Origin: Nostoc linckia NIES-25
GTDB lineage: Bacteria > Cyanobacteriota > Cyanobacteriia > Cyanobacteriales > Nostocaceae
DNA length: 64,000 bases
Direction of reading: 5' to 3'
Assembly: GCF_002368035.1 (NCBI RefSeq)
Contig: NZ_AP018222.1
Location: 3,713,534 to 3,777,533 of the forward strand
Of this stretch, positions 41,463-50,379 are shown piece after piece. The position numbers and the translations under genes were made by a program. The notes below the pieces were generated by a model. That model did not search any database, had not been told where the DNA came from, and saw nothing but the letters and a program-made list of their open reading frames with translations. Numbering within the stretch: the stretch's first letter is position 1; every line of letters begins with the position of its first letter.

Positions 41463-42665
41463 ATGGATTTTGACTATTATAGAAGTAATGATGGCAGCCC
41501 TGCGAATAATACTCGTCAAAGCTTACTTGCTAGCGGTTGGCGGCCGTTTCACCGAGAATTAGACTGGGGTTTTTTATGGCATTTATTATCTAATGACTCA
41601 CGGGAATTAAGCCAAAAAAGTTTGAATTTAGCAAGTAATGTCGCTGATATTTTAGGACGACATAATTATGCTTGGTGGGCAAATTTATTAAATGTTGTTT
41701 CTGATAATACGCGTTACGAAATTGAAAAGTTTTGGAATTACATCACACCAGATCCTCAATCACCAGATCATCGTTACAAAGATGTTTTGAGTACGGAAAC
41801 ACCGATAGTTCAATTTGTCAGTCGCAGTAGCATTCCCATTGATTATGTTCTGAATCGATTGCAAGAAATTACTGTATTGCGTGTTTTACATTTGTTAGCT
41901 CGTCCTGACATTATTACCCAATATTACTCAGAAAGAGATTTTTACTTTCCTGTAGAAAAGTTTTTTAGTTGGGAACGGTTAGATGTCATCAATACTGTTT
42001 ATGCTTACTGGTCTGAATATGACGTTTGGTTGCAAATCGATCCTTACGATCGCGGACGACGACAATATACTTTAATGGCGAGAAACTTAGCGCCATTAAT
42101 TAACAAAGCAACTTACGACTTAGCAGTAATGCTGAGTGGATATCAAAGTCGTGTAGGCAAAGTTCACAGTCAATTTCCCATTCGTACATTTGGGGCAGAT
42201 ATCCAAAACTTTACTGATTCTGTCCAGCAAGCAATTCTCAATCAAAATCAGTTAGCGGTTGTTGTACATGGAGAACCTGGGACTGGTAAAACAGCTTGGA
42301 CACAAGCAGTAGCAAAAGAAATTCTCGTACCCTTGGGTTTTGTAATTTTCATTTTAGATCATGATGCGATCGCCAACTTTGTCCCACCCACTTACTTAGA
42401 ACGGATTTGTATTGTCATTAACGAAGCTGATAATTTAGCGCAAAATCGTGCATCTGAAGTAGCGCAATACAATAACAAAACCGAACACATTCTGAGTTTA
42501 CTGGATGGTACTTTATATCAGAGTGTAATTGATGACTCTGGTATTCAAATGCAGCAAAGGTTAGTTGTTTTAATGACTTGCAACACAACTGAAAGATTAG
42601 ATCCAGCTATGTTACGGAAAGGTAGGGTGGATTTAATGTGTGAGTTTACGCAACTATTTGTGTAA
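41463..42665 (+). CDS. AAA+ ATPase, unknown role
   Basis: This 400-residue protein has an N-terminal part of about 230 residues without recognised domain (aromatic-rich, DWGFLWHLLSNDSREL) followed by an AAA+ core. Walker A is HGEPGTGKTAW near residue 267. Walker B is ICIVINEADNLAQNR near 315, with Asn-Glu-Ala-Asp instead of the usual hhhhDE. A sensor-1-type MTCNTTERLDPAMLRKGRVD lies near 362-381. The shape of the C-terminus with AMLRKGRVD is like that of BCS1/FtsH-type ATPases. Role unknown. It is followed by a strong terminator and so is monocistronic. Confidence 0.75.
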   Translation: MDFDYYRSNDGSPANNTRQSLLASGWRPFHRELDWGFLWHLLSNDSRELSQKSLNLASNVADILGRHNYAWWANLLNVVSDNTRYEIEKFWNYITPDPQSPDHRYKDVLSTETPIVQFVSRSSIPIDYVLNRLQEITVLRVLHLLARPDIITQYYSERDFYFPVEKFFSWERLDVINTVYAYWSEYDVWLQIDPYDRGRRQYTLMARNLAPLINKATYDLAVMLSGYQSRVGKVHSQFPIRTFGADIQNFTDSVQQAILNQNQLAVVVHGEPGTGKTAWTQAVAKEILVPLGFVIFILDHDAIANFVPPTYLERICIVINEADNLAQNRASEVAQYNNKTEHILSLLDGTLYQSVIDDSGIQMQQRLVVLMTCNTTERLDPAMLRKGRVDLMCEFTQLFV

Positions 42666-42683
42666 ATTCATTTTTTACACCTT

Positions 42684-42720
42684 AGATCCCCGACTTCTTA
42701 AAGAAGTCGGGGATCTTGTT
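42684..42720 (+). terminator. Rho-independent terminator, 16-bp arms
   Basis: AGATCCCCGACTTCTT and its complement, one base apart, followed by TTGTTTATA. 19 bp past the ATPase stop. Confidence 0.85.
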
Positions 42721-42809
42721 TATATAGATACATATTTTTATATTTGATAATAATATACTCGTTTGGATCTTACTACACTTCAATTAATTAACTCAAATTT
42801 GCAATTTTA

Positions 42810-43622
42810 ATGAATACAACATCAAAAACTCAACACCAAAAAACTGCTTTGATTACTGGAGCAGCTAGTGGAATAGGCTACCAATTTACCCAGATTTTTG
42901 CCCGCCATAATTATAATCTTGTTTTAGTAGATAAGAACGAACAAAAACTTACTGAAATTGCAGAAGAATTGCCTAAGGAATTTAATATTTTTGTCAAAAC
43001 TTTTGCTAAGGATTTATCGATACCAACATCACCAGAAGAAATTTTTACAGAACTACAGCAAGCATCCATCAAAATTGATGTACTGATTAACAATGCTGGT
43101 TTTGGTACTTACGGAACATTTAGTGAAACAGACCTTACCACTGAACTAAAAATGTTACAGGTAAATATAGTGAGTCTGACTCATTTAACTAAATTATTCC
43201 TCAAAGATATGCTCGAACAGGATTATGGAAAAATATTAAACGTTGCCTCAGCTGCTGCTTTTCAACCGGGGCCTCTCATGGCAGTTTATTTCGCCACTAA
43301 AGCTTATGTATTATCATTTTCAGAAGCGATCGCTAATGAATTAGAAGGTACAGGTGTCAGCGTGACTGTTCTTTGTCCGGGGCCTACAGCCTCGGAATTT
43401 CAACAAACAGCTGCAATGGAAGACTCGAAAATTGCCAGCGTTAACAGAATGATGAAAACAGAAACCGTTGCCAGTATCGGCTATCGTGGTTTAATGACAA
43501 ACAAAACTGTTGTTATTCCTGGGATGAGAAATAAGATTTTAACTCAAAGCGTCAGATTTACACCCAGAAATTTAGTTACAAAAGTTGTCAGAAGTATGCA
43601 CGAACTGAAAAAGAACAAGTAG
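42810..43622 (+). CDS. Short-chain dehydrogenase/reductase (DltE-like)
   Basis: A 270-residue classical SDR: TGAASGIG near residue 16-23, LVDKNEQKL favouring NAD-type binding after strand 2 (Asp), NNAG near 92, catalytic Ser in NVASAAAF near 145 and YFATK (Tyr-x3-Lys) near 158-162. LCPGPTASEF after the catalytic helix is typical of the DltE/YqjQ-like branch with broad substrate range. Substrate unknown. I looked for the RGSGR motif of HetN in this protein and did not see it, so it is not that regulator. It is bounded by terminators on both sides. Confidence 0.85.
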   Translation: MNTTSKTQHQKTALITGAASGIGYQFTQIFARHNYNLVLVDKNEQKLTEIAEELPKEFNIFVKTFAKDLSIPTSPEEIFTELQQASIKIDVLINNAGFGTYGTFSETDLTTELKMLQVNIVSLTHLTKLFLKDMLEQDYGKILNVASAAAFQPGPLMAVYFATKAYVLSFSEAIANELEGTGVSVTVLCPGPTASEFQQTAAMEDSKIASVNRMMKTETVASIGYRGLMTNKTVVIPGMRNKILTQSVRFTPRNLVTKVVRSMHELKKNK

Positions 43623-43652
43623 CTTGATATCTCAAAATTTTTGATGATGCAA

Positions 43653-43691
43653 TAAAGATTCGCGTCACCCATCCGCGAATCTTTAATTTTT
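43653..43691 (+). terminator. Rho-independent terminator
   Basis: TAAAGATTCGCG pairs with CGCGAATCTTTA around an 8- to 9-base loop, followed by ATTTTTT. Directly after the SDR. Confidence 0.88.
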
Positions 43692-43832
43692 TCCATCTTA
43701 AATAATATATTGATATAAAAGTTTTCAAAATTTAAAATATTTGATTTTTTCTGGAATTGATAGTAGAGGTCTTGTAGCTAAACACGAGTGTGAGGATTTG
43801 CAAACCAAAACTTACCAGGGAAATAAATAGTT

Positions 43833-45062
43833 GTGAAAATTCAACAATTGATTACAGAAGCACTTAATCTACCGAATAATGCGATCGCCTATCATATCAG
43901 TCAGGAATTAGCAGCAATTTATCCGCATAAAGGACTGGTAGAAGGGAGCGATCCTACATTTAATTTAGAGAAGTTTGCTAAGGTAAACCTTTGTACTCTT
44001 CAAAATAATATCTTTATCCATAACCAGATTACGACTAGCTGGGATGGAATGGAGGAAGAAATTTACAATCATACCGAAAATGCCAGTTTTGAAGTTATAT
44101 GGCAAGGTTACAAACTCGATATCCTATTAATGAGTTGGCAAGAAGGTTATTGTAAAACTCGATATTACTGGATTTTGGCTGATAATAAAGAAATAGCTGA
44201 AAATTTTTTTGTTGATGTTTGTGATTGGAATTCCGAAATCCGTGATGAAGTTTTAGTCTTTGAAGATGGTTATTGGGAAAAAAACCAAGATTTATTTCAA
44301 TCCATTAAGGGTGCGACTTTTGATAATCTGATTTTACAGGGTAACCTCAAGCAAGATATTCAAGATGACCTGAATACATTCTTTGCATCCCGCGAAACTT
44401 ACGCAGCTTATGGTGTACCTTGGAAACGGGGTATTTTATTCATTGGTTCGCCGGGAAATGGCAAAACCCATACAGTAAAAGCATTGATTAATCAAATGCA
44501 ACAACCTTGCTTGTATGTGAAAAGCTTTAAGTCTGAGTATGACACTGATAGCGAAAATATTCGCAAAGTATTCAAACAAGCTAGGCAATCAGCACCTTGT
44601 ATTTTGGTACTAGAAGATATCGATTCTCTGTTGACTGATGAAAATCGCTCTTTCTTTTTAAATGAATTGGATGGCTTTGCTTTGAACGAAGGAATCATCA
44701 CCATTGCAACTACAAATCATCCAGAACGTTTAGATTCAGCAATTAGCGATCGCCCCAGTCGCTTTGACCGCAAATATCACTTTGAATTACCAGATATCGA
44801 AGTTAGACAAGCTTACATAGCATTATGGAATCAGAAATTAAAAACTGTAATGCAGTTGTCTGACGAAGCTATAAATCATATAGTTACACTGACAGATGGC
44901 TTTTCTTTTGCATATCTAAAAGAACTATTTCTCTCATCAATGATTCGCTGGATGGGAACTCTAGAAACAGGGGCAATGGAGAAAATTATGCTATCTCAAG
45001 TTGCAGTTTTGCGAGAACAAATGAGCAGCACAACTATTACTAGTGAAGCCTCAGAAGATTAG
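43833..45062 (+). CDS. AAA+ ATPase (FtsH/ClpX-like core), unknown role
   Basis: A 409-residue protein. The first 200 residues are unique to this type (acidic, WDGMEEEIYNHTENASFEV), then an AAA core: GILFIGSPGNGKTHT Walker A near 207-220, CILVLEDIDSLL Walker B near 258-268, ATTNHPERLDSAI sensor 1 near 298, and DRPSRFDRKYHFELP with the Arg finger pair near 312-326. The C-terminal helical lid includes LTDGFSFAYLKELFLSS. It could be an unfolding or remodelling enzyme, client unknown. It starts with GTG. The GNAT gene begins one base after its stop, so the pair is translationally coupled. Confidence 0.82.
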   Translation: MKIQQLITEALNLPNNAIAYHISQELAAIYPHKGLVEGSDPTFNLEKFAKVNLCTLQNNIFIHNQITTSWDGMEEEIYNHTENASFEVIWQGYKLDILLMSWQEGYCKTRYYWILADNKEIAENFFVDVCDWNSEIRDEVLVFEDGYWEKNQDLFQSIKGATFDNLILQGNLKQDIQDDLNTFFASRETYAAYGVPWKRGILFIGSPGNGKTHTVKALINQMQQPCLYVKSFKSEYDTDSENIRKVFKQARQSAPCILVLEDIDSLLTDENRSFFLNELDGFALNEGIITIATTNHPERLDSAISDRPSRFDRKYHFELPDIEVRQAYIALWNQKLKTVMQLSDEAINHIVTLTDGFSFAYLKELFLSSMIRWMGTLETGAMEKIMLSQVAVLREQMSSTTITSEASED

Positions 45063-45063
45063 A

Positions 45064-45900
45064 ATGAAAGTTTATCAATTTGAAAATGCTAGGGAATTTT
45101 ATGCCAGGGTCAAAGACTACTTACTGAATCAGGAAGGGCTACATAACTTACTGTTGGGAATTAGCCATACCTTGATTGAAAACCCCGAACGCTTCGACGA
45201 AAAGCCTTATTTGGCAACAGTGGAAGAAAATGGAGATATTGTAGCTGTAGCGATGAGAACACCACCTAGACTATTGCTACTCTCACAAATTAAAGATTTC
45301 CAAGCAGTAGAATTACTCGCCCAAGATTTATCTATCTCCTACCCATCACTACCAGGAGTAAATGCTCCTACAAATGAAGCACAAGCCTTTATTCTGGCGT
45401 GGCATTCGCTGACTGGTCAATCCTACCAGTTAAAACTAGCCTTGCGTATCTTCCAATTAGAAAAACTAAAACCAATTTCTCAAGTTGCAGGTTATTTACG
45501 TCTATCTACAGACAAAGACCGAGAACTTTTGAAAAATTGGTATGAAAGCTTTTCTTTAGAAGCTTTGGGCGAGATTGAATCAAATGCAGAACGCTGGGTT
45601 CAACGAGTTTTGCACCAAGGTACTGCTTACCTTTGGCAGGATGAAGTACCAGTTTCAATAGCTTGTCATGTTGGAAACACGCCCAATGGTGCGCGGATTA
45701 GTATAGTTTACACACCGCCAGAGTATCGCCGTAGAGGCTACGCTAGCGCTTGTGTGGCAGCTTTGAGTCAGACTTTACTAAATCGGGGAAATAAATTCTG
45801 CTTTTTATTCACAGATTTGGCAAATCCAACATCCAATCATATATATCAAGAAATTGGTTACCAGCCAGTGAGTGATTGGCATAATTACTCGTTTGTCTGA
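45064..45900 (+). CDS. GNAT-family acetyltransferase
   Basis: A 278-residue protein with a GNAT fold in its C-terminal half: the acetyl-CoA loop YTPPEYRRRGYASACVAAL near residue 218-236 (R-R-x-G-Y-A), then the beta-6/beta-7 end FTDLANPTSNHIYQEIGYQ. The N-terminal half is a related but degenerate domain, as in Eis-like or two-GNAT-type proteins. Substrate unknown. ATG 45064 was chosen because the alternative start seven codons earlier lies inside the ATPase gene. Its stop is 34 bp before the threonine dehydratase-like gene, so three genes may share one transcript. Confidence 0.85.
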   Translation: MKVYQFENAREFYARVKDYLLNQEGLHNLLLGISHTLIENPERFDEKPYLATVEENGDIVAVAMRTPPRLLLLSQIKDFQAVELLAQDLSISYPSLPGVNAPTNEAQAFILAWHSLTGQSYQLKLALRIFQLEKLKPISQVAGYLRLSTDKDRELLKNWYESFSLEALGEIESNAERWVQRVLHQGTAYLWQDEVPVSIACHVGNTPNGARISIVYTPPEYRRRGYASACVAALSQTLLNRGNKFCFLFTDLANPTSNHIYQEIGYQPVSDWHNYSFV

Positions 45901-45934
45901 GAATAAAGAGCAACAATCTTTAACACTACCGTCG

Positions 45935-46915
45935 ATGTCTGAATATAGCTTAGTTAGCATAACCGATGTCCAAGCAGCACAAGCGCAACTTTTGGGAATT
46001 GCCCACCGCACACCCGTGCTAACTTCTAGAATTGTTAACGATCGCACTCATAGCCAAGTGTTTTTTAAGTGCGAAAATTTTCAACGCACCGGTTCATTTA
46101 AATTTCGAGGTGCATACAACGCCTTAGCGCAACTATCGCCAGCACAAAAACAAACAGGCGTTCTCGCTTATTCATCGGGAAATCATGCCCAAGCCATCGC
46201 CTTAGCTGGACAACTATTAAATATCCCCGCTACTATTGTCATGCCTGACGATGCACCCATCGTCAAACAAACTGCCACTCGCAGTTATGGTGCAGAGGTA
46301 ATTTTATACGATCGCCAAACAACAAACCGAGAAGAATTAGCCCAAAATTTAGCAAGCGATCGCCATCTCACACTCATTCCGCCTTACAATCATCCCCATG
46401 TAGTTGCAGGACAAGGTACAGCAGCTTTAGAACTGATTCAAGAAGTTGGCGAATTGGATTTGTTATTAGTTTGTTGTGGTGGTGGTGGCTTAATTTCCGG
46501 TAGTGCGATCGCTACCAAAGCACTTTTACCTGATTGTAAAGTAATCGGTGTAGAACCGGCACTTGCCGACGATGCTACCCGTTCCTTTCATAGCAAAACC
46601 CTGCAAACTGTCAAAAATCCCAACACCATCGCTGACGGCGCTCGCACTCCTAGCCTTGGTCAAATTACTTTTCCCTTAGTTCTGCGCTACGTCGATGATA
46701 TGGTGACGGTATCTGAAGAAGCGATCGTTCGCACCATGTTTTTCTTATGGGAACGTCTGAAAATCGTTGTCGAACCCACTGGAGTACTCGCCGCCGCCGC
46801 CTTACTCGAAGGTGTGGTAACAGCACCACAAGCCAAGATTGGTGTCATCATCAGCGGTGGAAATGTAGATTTGGCACAAGTTGGTAAAAATTTAATCTAT
46901 CGAACCGCAGAGTGA
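45935..46915 (+). CDS. Threonine dehydratase/serine racemase-like PLP enzyme
   Basis: A 326-residue fold-type II PLP enzyme. The lysine is in SFKFRGA near residue 55, the substrate loop SSGNHAQA is near 80, and the phosphate-binding glycine loop CCGGGGLISG is near 181-190. There is no C-terminal ACT regulatory domain, so it is of the catabolic/serine-racemase-like short form and would not be feedback-inhibited like biosynthetic IlvA. It is expected to deaminate threonine or serine or racemise serine. The first in-frame start overlaps the GNAT gene; ATG 45935 gives a normal N-terminus (MSEYSLVS). Neighbour logic with the GNAT gene is unclear. Confidence 0.87.
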   Translation: MSEYSLVSITDVQAAQAQLLGIAHRTPVLTSRIVNDRTHSQVFFKCENFQRTGSFKFRGAYNALAQLSPAQKQTGVLAYSSGNHAQAIALAGQLLNIPATIVMPDDAPIVKQTATRSYGAEVILYDRQTTNREELAQNLASDRHLTLIPPYNHPHVVAGQGTAALELIQEVGELDLLLVCCGGGGLISGSAIATKALLPDCKVIGVEPALADDATRSFHSKTLQTVKNPNTIADGARTPSLGQITFPLVLRYVDDMVTVSEEAIVRTMFFLWERLKIVVEPTGVLAAAALLEGVVTAPQAKIGVIISGGNVDLAQVGKNLIYRTAE

Positions 46916-47026
46916 ATTCTGAATTCTCTCCAAGAATTTGCCCAAAAATAGTAAATCAGAGATTTTTGCTAAAATTGTTTACATATGTTAACATTTTGTC
47001 CTTAATTTTAGGTGCAATTACTCAAT

Positions 47027-48346
47027 ATGACCCTTATGAAGGCTGTTCTCAAGGATTCAGAGCAAGTAACTCGGTTCTTTTCTCACCTTCAATTTGATGG
47101 AAATAAACTCAATCATCAACCAGGTAGTGTATTGGGAAGTACAGCGCTGATTGCGGGAACCACGGTGGGGGCTGGAATTCTCGCCCTACCAGCTGTCACC
47201 CTACCATCAGGAATTTTGCCATCGACATTTGGGTTGGTTGCTGTTTGGCTCTACGCTTTAATTTCAGGCTTGTTGATTGCAGAGGTGACTTTAAACACCA
47301 TGCGTCTAGAAGGCCGTCCGAGTATAGGTTTATTAGGAGTTGTTGAAAAGACCCTTGGGAAGGTGGGAGCGCGAGTTGCTAGCAGCGCATATTTATTTAT
47401 GCACTACGCTCTGTTGGTAGCATACATTACCCAAGGCGGAGAGATTTTAGGAACTGCGATCGCAAATCTTTGGGGCGTGCAGAACTTATTGCCTGCATGG
47501 GTGGGTACAACGGCTTTCACGCTCATTTTTGGTGGTGTAATGTATGTTGGGCGAGAAAAGTTTATTGAGAAATTAAACAGCGCCTTTGTGGCAATTGTTA
47601 TTGTTTCTTTCTTCGGACTTTTATTACTAGCAGGAGGACAAGTTAAGAGTAGCCAATTCTTAACTCAAAACTGGAGTGCCCTCGGTAGCGCAGTTTCAGT
47701 TATGTGTGTAGCAATGTTTTATCAAAACATTGTACCTGTGGTTGTGACGCAACTTGAAGGAGATGTCCGCAAAATTCGTCGATCTATCTTCATTGGTTCG
47801 TTGATTCCCCTAATCATGTTCTTGGCGTGGAATGCTGTAATTTTGGCCAGCGTCAGTCCTGATATGCTAGATAACACATCTGTCGGCAAAACTGTTTTTG
47901 ACCCACTACAAATTTTGCGATCCGGTGGTGCAGGAGAATGGTTAGGAGTGCTAGTATCGGTGTTTTCGGAGTTTGCGATCGTTACATCATTTATTGGATT
48001 TGTATACGGATTATTGGATCTGTTCAAAGATATTTTTTTCATTGCACAGGGCAAAGTATCTACTCGCCTACCCCTCTATTCGCTAGTTCTTTTCCCTCCA
48101 ATGACTCTCGGTACCCTCAATCCCAGCATCTTCTTTACTGCCCTAGATTACACAGGAACATTCAGCACCTCAGTTTTGGCTGGAATCATCCCAGCGCTAA
48201 TGACTTGGAAGCAACGTCAAGAACAAAAAAACTCGAATAGCATCCATCAACCACTCGTTCCTGGCGGTAAGTTGACACTGATTGCGATGATTGCAGTGGC
48301 ATTAGTCCTGATGATTAGACAAATTATGTCAATTTACACAAATTAA
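47027..48346 (+). CDS. Aromatic amino acid permease, HAAAP family (TyrP/Mtr-like)
   Basis: A 439-residue integral membrane transporter with about 11 helices. The first helix shows ALIAGTTVGAGILALPA, the hallmark of hydroxy/aromatic amino acid permeases, followed by SGLLIAEVTLNT. Further marks are MFYQNIVPVVVTQLEGD in the middle and helices to the end (LTLIAMIAVALVLMI). Import of tyrosine, tryptophan or a similar amino acid driven by protons is the family role. The N-terminal 30 residues are hydrophilic. The start is uncertain: GTG 47012, ATG 47027 and ATG 47036 are in frame. It stands 111 bp after the threonine dehydratase-like gene. Confidence 0.87.
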   Translation: MTLMKAVLKDSEQVTRFFSHLQFDGNKLNHQPGSVLGSTALIAGTTVGAGILALPAVTLPSGILPSTFGLVAVWLYALISGLLIAEVTLNTMRLEGRPSIGLLGVVEKTLGKVGARVASSAYLFMHYALLVAYITQGGEILGTAIANLWGVQNLLPAWVGTTAFTLIFGGVMYVGREKFIEKLNSAFVAIVIVSFFGLLLLAGGQVKSSQFLTQNWSALGSAVSVMCVAMFYQNIVPVVVTQLEGDVRKIRRSIFIGSLIPLIMFLAWNAVILASVSPDMLDNTSVGKTVFDPLQILRSGGAGEWLGVLVSVFSEFAIVTSFIGFVYGLLDLFKDIFFIAQGKVSTRLPLYSLVLFPPMTLGTLNPSIFFTALDYTGTFSTSVLAGIIPALMTWKQRQEQKNSNSIHQPLVPGGKLTLIAMIAVALVLMIRQIMSIYTN

Positions 48347-48419
48347 AACTACCAAACAAAACTTTGATGTAGTATATACATATAAAATTTGTAGTATTGA
48401 TAATCCCAACCACAATCCA

Positions 48420-48965
48420 ATGAGTGATTCTCGGCTCATCAAAATCAGCAAATATCTCAGCAAATATCTGCGACACACACCAGATGCTATTGGAATTGAA
48501 CTTGCCCCTGGTGGTTGGGTTGCTGTTGATAAACTACTTACAGCTTGCGCTAAAAATAAATTTCCTATTAGCCGTCAGGAATTACAGTTAGTAGTTGAAT
48601 CTAGCGATAAACAACGCTTTTCTTTTGACTCTACAGGTACTTTAATTCGTGCTAACCAAGGACATAGTACACAAGTTGATTTACAATTGCAACCTATTGC
48701 TCCTCCAGACCAGCTTTATCACGGTACAGGACACAAATCTGTAGAGTCAATTCTAGAAACAGGACTTCGGAAAATGTCGCGTCACCATGTCCATTTATCT
48801 AAGGATATTGCTACAGCACAAATTGTTGGTGCAAGACATGGGAAAGCAGTAGTTTTTCTTGTAGATGCTGCGGCAATGCATGAGGCGGGTTATATCTTTT
48901 ATTGTTCTGAGAATGGTGTTTGGTTAGTGGATAGCGTACCACCAGAATATCTCCAAAAAATTTGA
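48420..48965 (+). CDS. kptA: RNA 2'-phosphotransferase (KptA/Tpt1)
   Basis: This 181-residue protein has the Tpt1 landmarks: KYLSKYLRHTPDAIGIELAPGGWV at the N-terminus (R-H pair, winged-helix half) and the ADP-ribosyltransferase half with LYHGTGHKSVESILETGL near 98-115 and HHVHLSKDIATA near 122. The four catalytic positions of the family (Arg, His, Arg, Arg) are plausibly Arg18-His19, the later Arg in KMSRHHVHLS, and the Arg in GARHGKA. In yeast the enzyme removes the splice-junction 2'-phosphate of tRNA using NAD. Bacteria with no such tRNA splicing still carry it, and its bacterial substrate is not known. Monocistronic. Confidence 0.88.
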   Translation: MSDSRLIKISKYLSKYLRHTPDAIGIELAPGGWVAVDKLLTACAKNKFPISRQELQLVVESSDKQRFSFDSTGTLIRANQGHSTQVDLQLQPIAPPDQLYHGTGHKSVESILETGLRKMSRHHVHLSKDIATAQIVGARHGKAVVFLVDAAAMHEAGYIFYCSENGVWLVDSVPPEYLQKI

Positions 48966-49437
48966 ATGTGAGAAAAATTCAATCTATATGAATAAATATA
49001 AATTTGATGTAGTGGGCTGACACAGATAATTTGGTGCATTAGCAAAAATCAAAAACGTTGGTTTCTATCAATACCTCAAAAATCTATTACATCATTTTAG
49101 CCTTGATACGCTAGTAACGCACCAGTTAACGATTTAGCTGCGTTAGGCTACGCCATAACACAACGCCAGTTGCACTCAACGAGGGAACCTCCGCAACGCA
49201 CTGGCTCCCCTACAGATACTGAGATTTTTTCACCAAATCAAATCGGACTCCTATATAGCAATTATGTAAGAAAATATTGTCAAAATTAGCAAGCGGTAAA
49301 ATATTTACTGCCTTGCATCCCGCAGTTTGATAAAGTGTATTAATTTTTCTTGGGGTTGAATACCTATATCTTATGGTAGAAGGAAAACAGTATTGTAATT
49401 TCTAAGCTAGTTATTAACTTTTTTGATGGATTAATTT
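48966..49437. other. Intergenic region with repeat fragments
   Basis: 472 bp without a gene. It holds a GTTAGGCTACGCCATAAC short repeat near 49142, another CGCAACGCACTGGC fragment near 49191, and at about 49230-49258 a single CACCAAATCAAATCGGACTC end of the 28587-type MITE family. The right part should carry the promoter of the GlsB-like gene. Confidence 0.55.
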
Positions 49438-49713
49438 ATGCTGAACATCATTGCTTGGATAATTCTAGGTTTGATAGCTGGAGCCATAGCAAAAGCTATC
49501 TATCCCGGTCGTCAAGGTGGTGGAATCGTTGCAACTATGGTACTAGGTATTGTAGGTGCTGTAATTGGCGGAATTTTAGTTACTCTTTTAGAGACGGGTA
49601 GATTTCAATTAGCTGCCGCATCCCTCAGCATCCCCGGTATAATTGTCGCCATAATTGGTGCAATCATCGCTATCTTTATATGGAATTTAGTGGCTGGTCG
49701 TGCCACCTATTAA
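49438..49713 (+). CDS. GlsB/YeaQ/YmgE-family stress membrane protein
   Basis: A 91-residue protein with three membrane helices: LNIIAWIILGLIAGAIAKAIY, GGGIVATMVLGIVGAVIGGIL and PGIIVAIIGAIIAIFIWNL. The GLxAGxxAxxxxPGxxxGG pattern after the first helix and the GxxGxxxGG helix are the hallmarks of the transglycosylase-associated/GlsB family, small membrane proteins induced by general stress. The biochemical role is unknown. It converges with a CsbD-like gene, another stress-response family, with a shared terminator between. Confidence 0.88.
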   Translation: MLNIIAWIILGLIAGAIAKAIYPGRQGGGIVATMVLGIVGAVIGGILVTLLETGRFQLAAASLSIPGIIVAIIGAIIAIFIWNLVAGRATY

Positions 49714-49781
49714 TTGAATGAAATTGCCAGAAAAATTATGATTGGAGCCAAGCTTTTAGCCCATTTTGCCCCCATAAAAAA

Positions 49782-49807
49782 ACTCCACTTTCCCAAATTA
49801 GTGGAGT
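49782..49807. terminator. Bidirectional terminator between GlsB-like and CsbD genes
   Basis: ACTCCACT pairs with AGTGGAGT, loop of 10 bases. The left flank has seven A, giving a T run for the leftward CsbD transcript. Confidence 0.75.
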
Positions 49808-49872
49808 AATTAATGTCAGACTAACAGTAATAAATCAGTACTAAAATTACGCTTGACATTCCAGAAGCTAAA

Positions 49873-50055
49873 CTAGCTTAAAGCTTTCTTGATTTCATCT
49901 TTAATGTTTTCTACAACGTGAATACCTTCGGCTTGGGCTTGCTTTGCTTGTCCTTCAGCTTTATCCTGAGGATTCCCAGTTAATTCACCCACGACCTCTT
50001 GAATTTTTCCTTCAATATTTTTTGCAGTAGCTTCGATTCTTTTTTCGGCACTCAT
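49873..50055 (-). CDS. CsbD-family stress protein
   Basis: A 60-residue hydrophilic, Lys/Glu-rich protein: RIEATAKNIEGKIQEVVGELTGNPQDKAEGQAKQ is cut here to its marks IEGKIQEVVGELTGN and DKAEGQAKQ, both typical of CsbD (Bacillus general stress protein) relatives. No signal peptide, predicted amphipathic helices. Role in stress tolerance is by family only. It is transcribed toward the GlsB-like gene. Its upstream gap runs to the TIGR02587-like gene. Confidence 0.88.
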   Translation of the reverse strand: MSAEKRIEATAKNIEGKIQEVVGELTGNPQDKAEGQAKQAQAEGIHVVENIKDEIKKALS

Positions 50056-50379
50056 GGTTTTATCTCCGGCTTGTAGTTGATTAAGCTACTACTAAATTTA
50101 TTAGTAATGTATTGTTTTTTACTTCTTTCAAGGGAGAGAAAAATGACATAAAGTCTAGTATCTTAAGATAGATACCAGATGGTGCAGCAGCATTTAGTGT
50201 AAAATATCAATAATCAATGAATAAAACTTATATATCTTGAAGAAAAAGCCACAATGCAATCAGGAGATAGATATCTAGGGGCGTATAGTTGTACGCCCCT
50301 ATCGCTGATTTATATGTTGCTTAACAACCTAGATATGTAGGTATCGCTTTGCTAATTTCAATAAAAGGAAAGTCAAGGA
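50056..50379. promoter_or_regulatory. Divergent region with a dispersed palindrome
   Basis: 324 bp between the leftward CsbD gene and the rightward TIGR02587-like gene. It contains the palindrome at 50276-50301 and presumably both promoters. No sigma motif is clear. ATAAAAGGAA at 50361-50370 is the likely ribosome site of the next gene. Confidence 0.5.
50276..50301. repeat. Palindrome TAGGGGCGTA type
   Basis: TAGGGGCGTA pairs with TACGCCCCTA, with interior TAGTTG. Compared with 41036-41061, one inner C-G pair is now T-A and another is a T-G wobble, so pairing is conserved although sequence is not. Confidence 0.75.

Noticed and set aside
42810..43622. HetN identity for the SDR
   Set aside because: No RGSGR sequence and no hetI or hglB neighbour.
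45872..45934. First in-frame start of the threonine dehydratase-like gene
   Set aside because: It lies in the GNAT gene; MSEYSLVS at 45935 gives the normal N-terminus.
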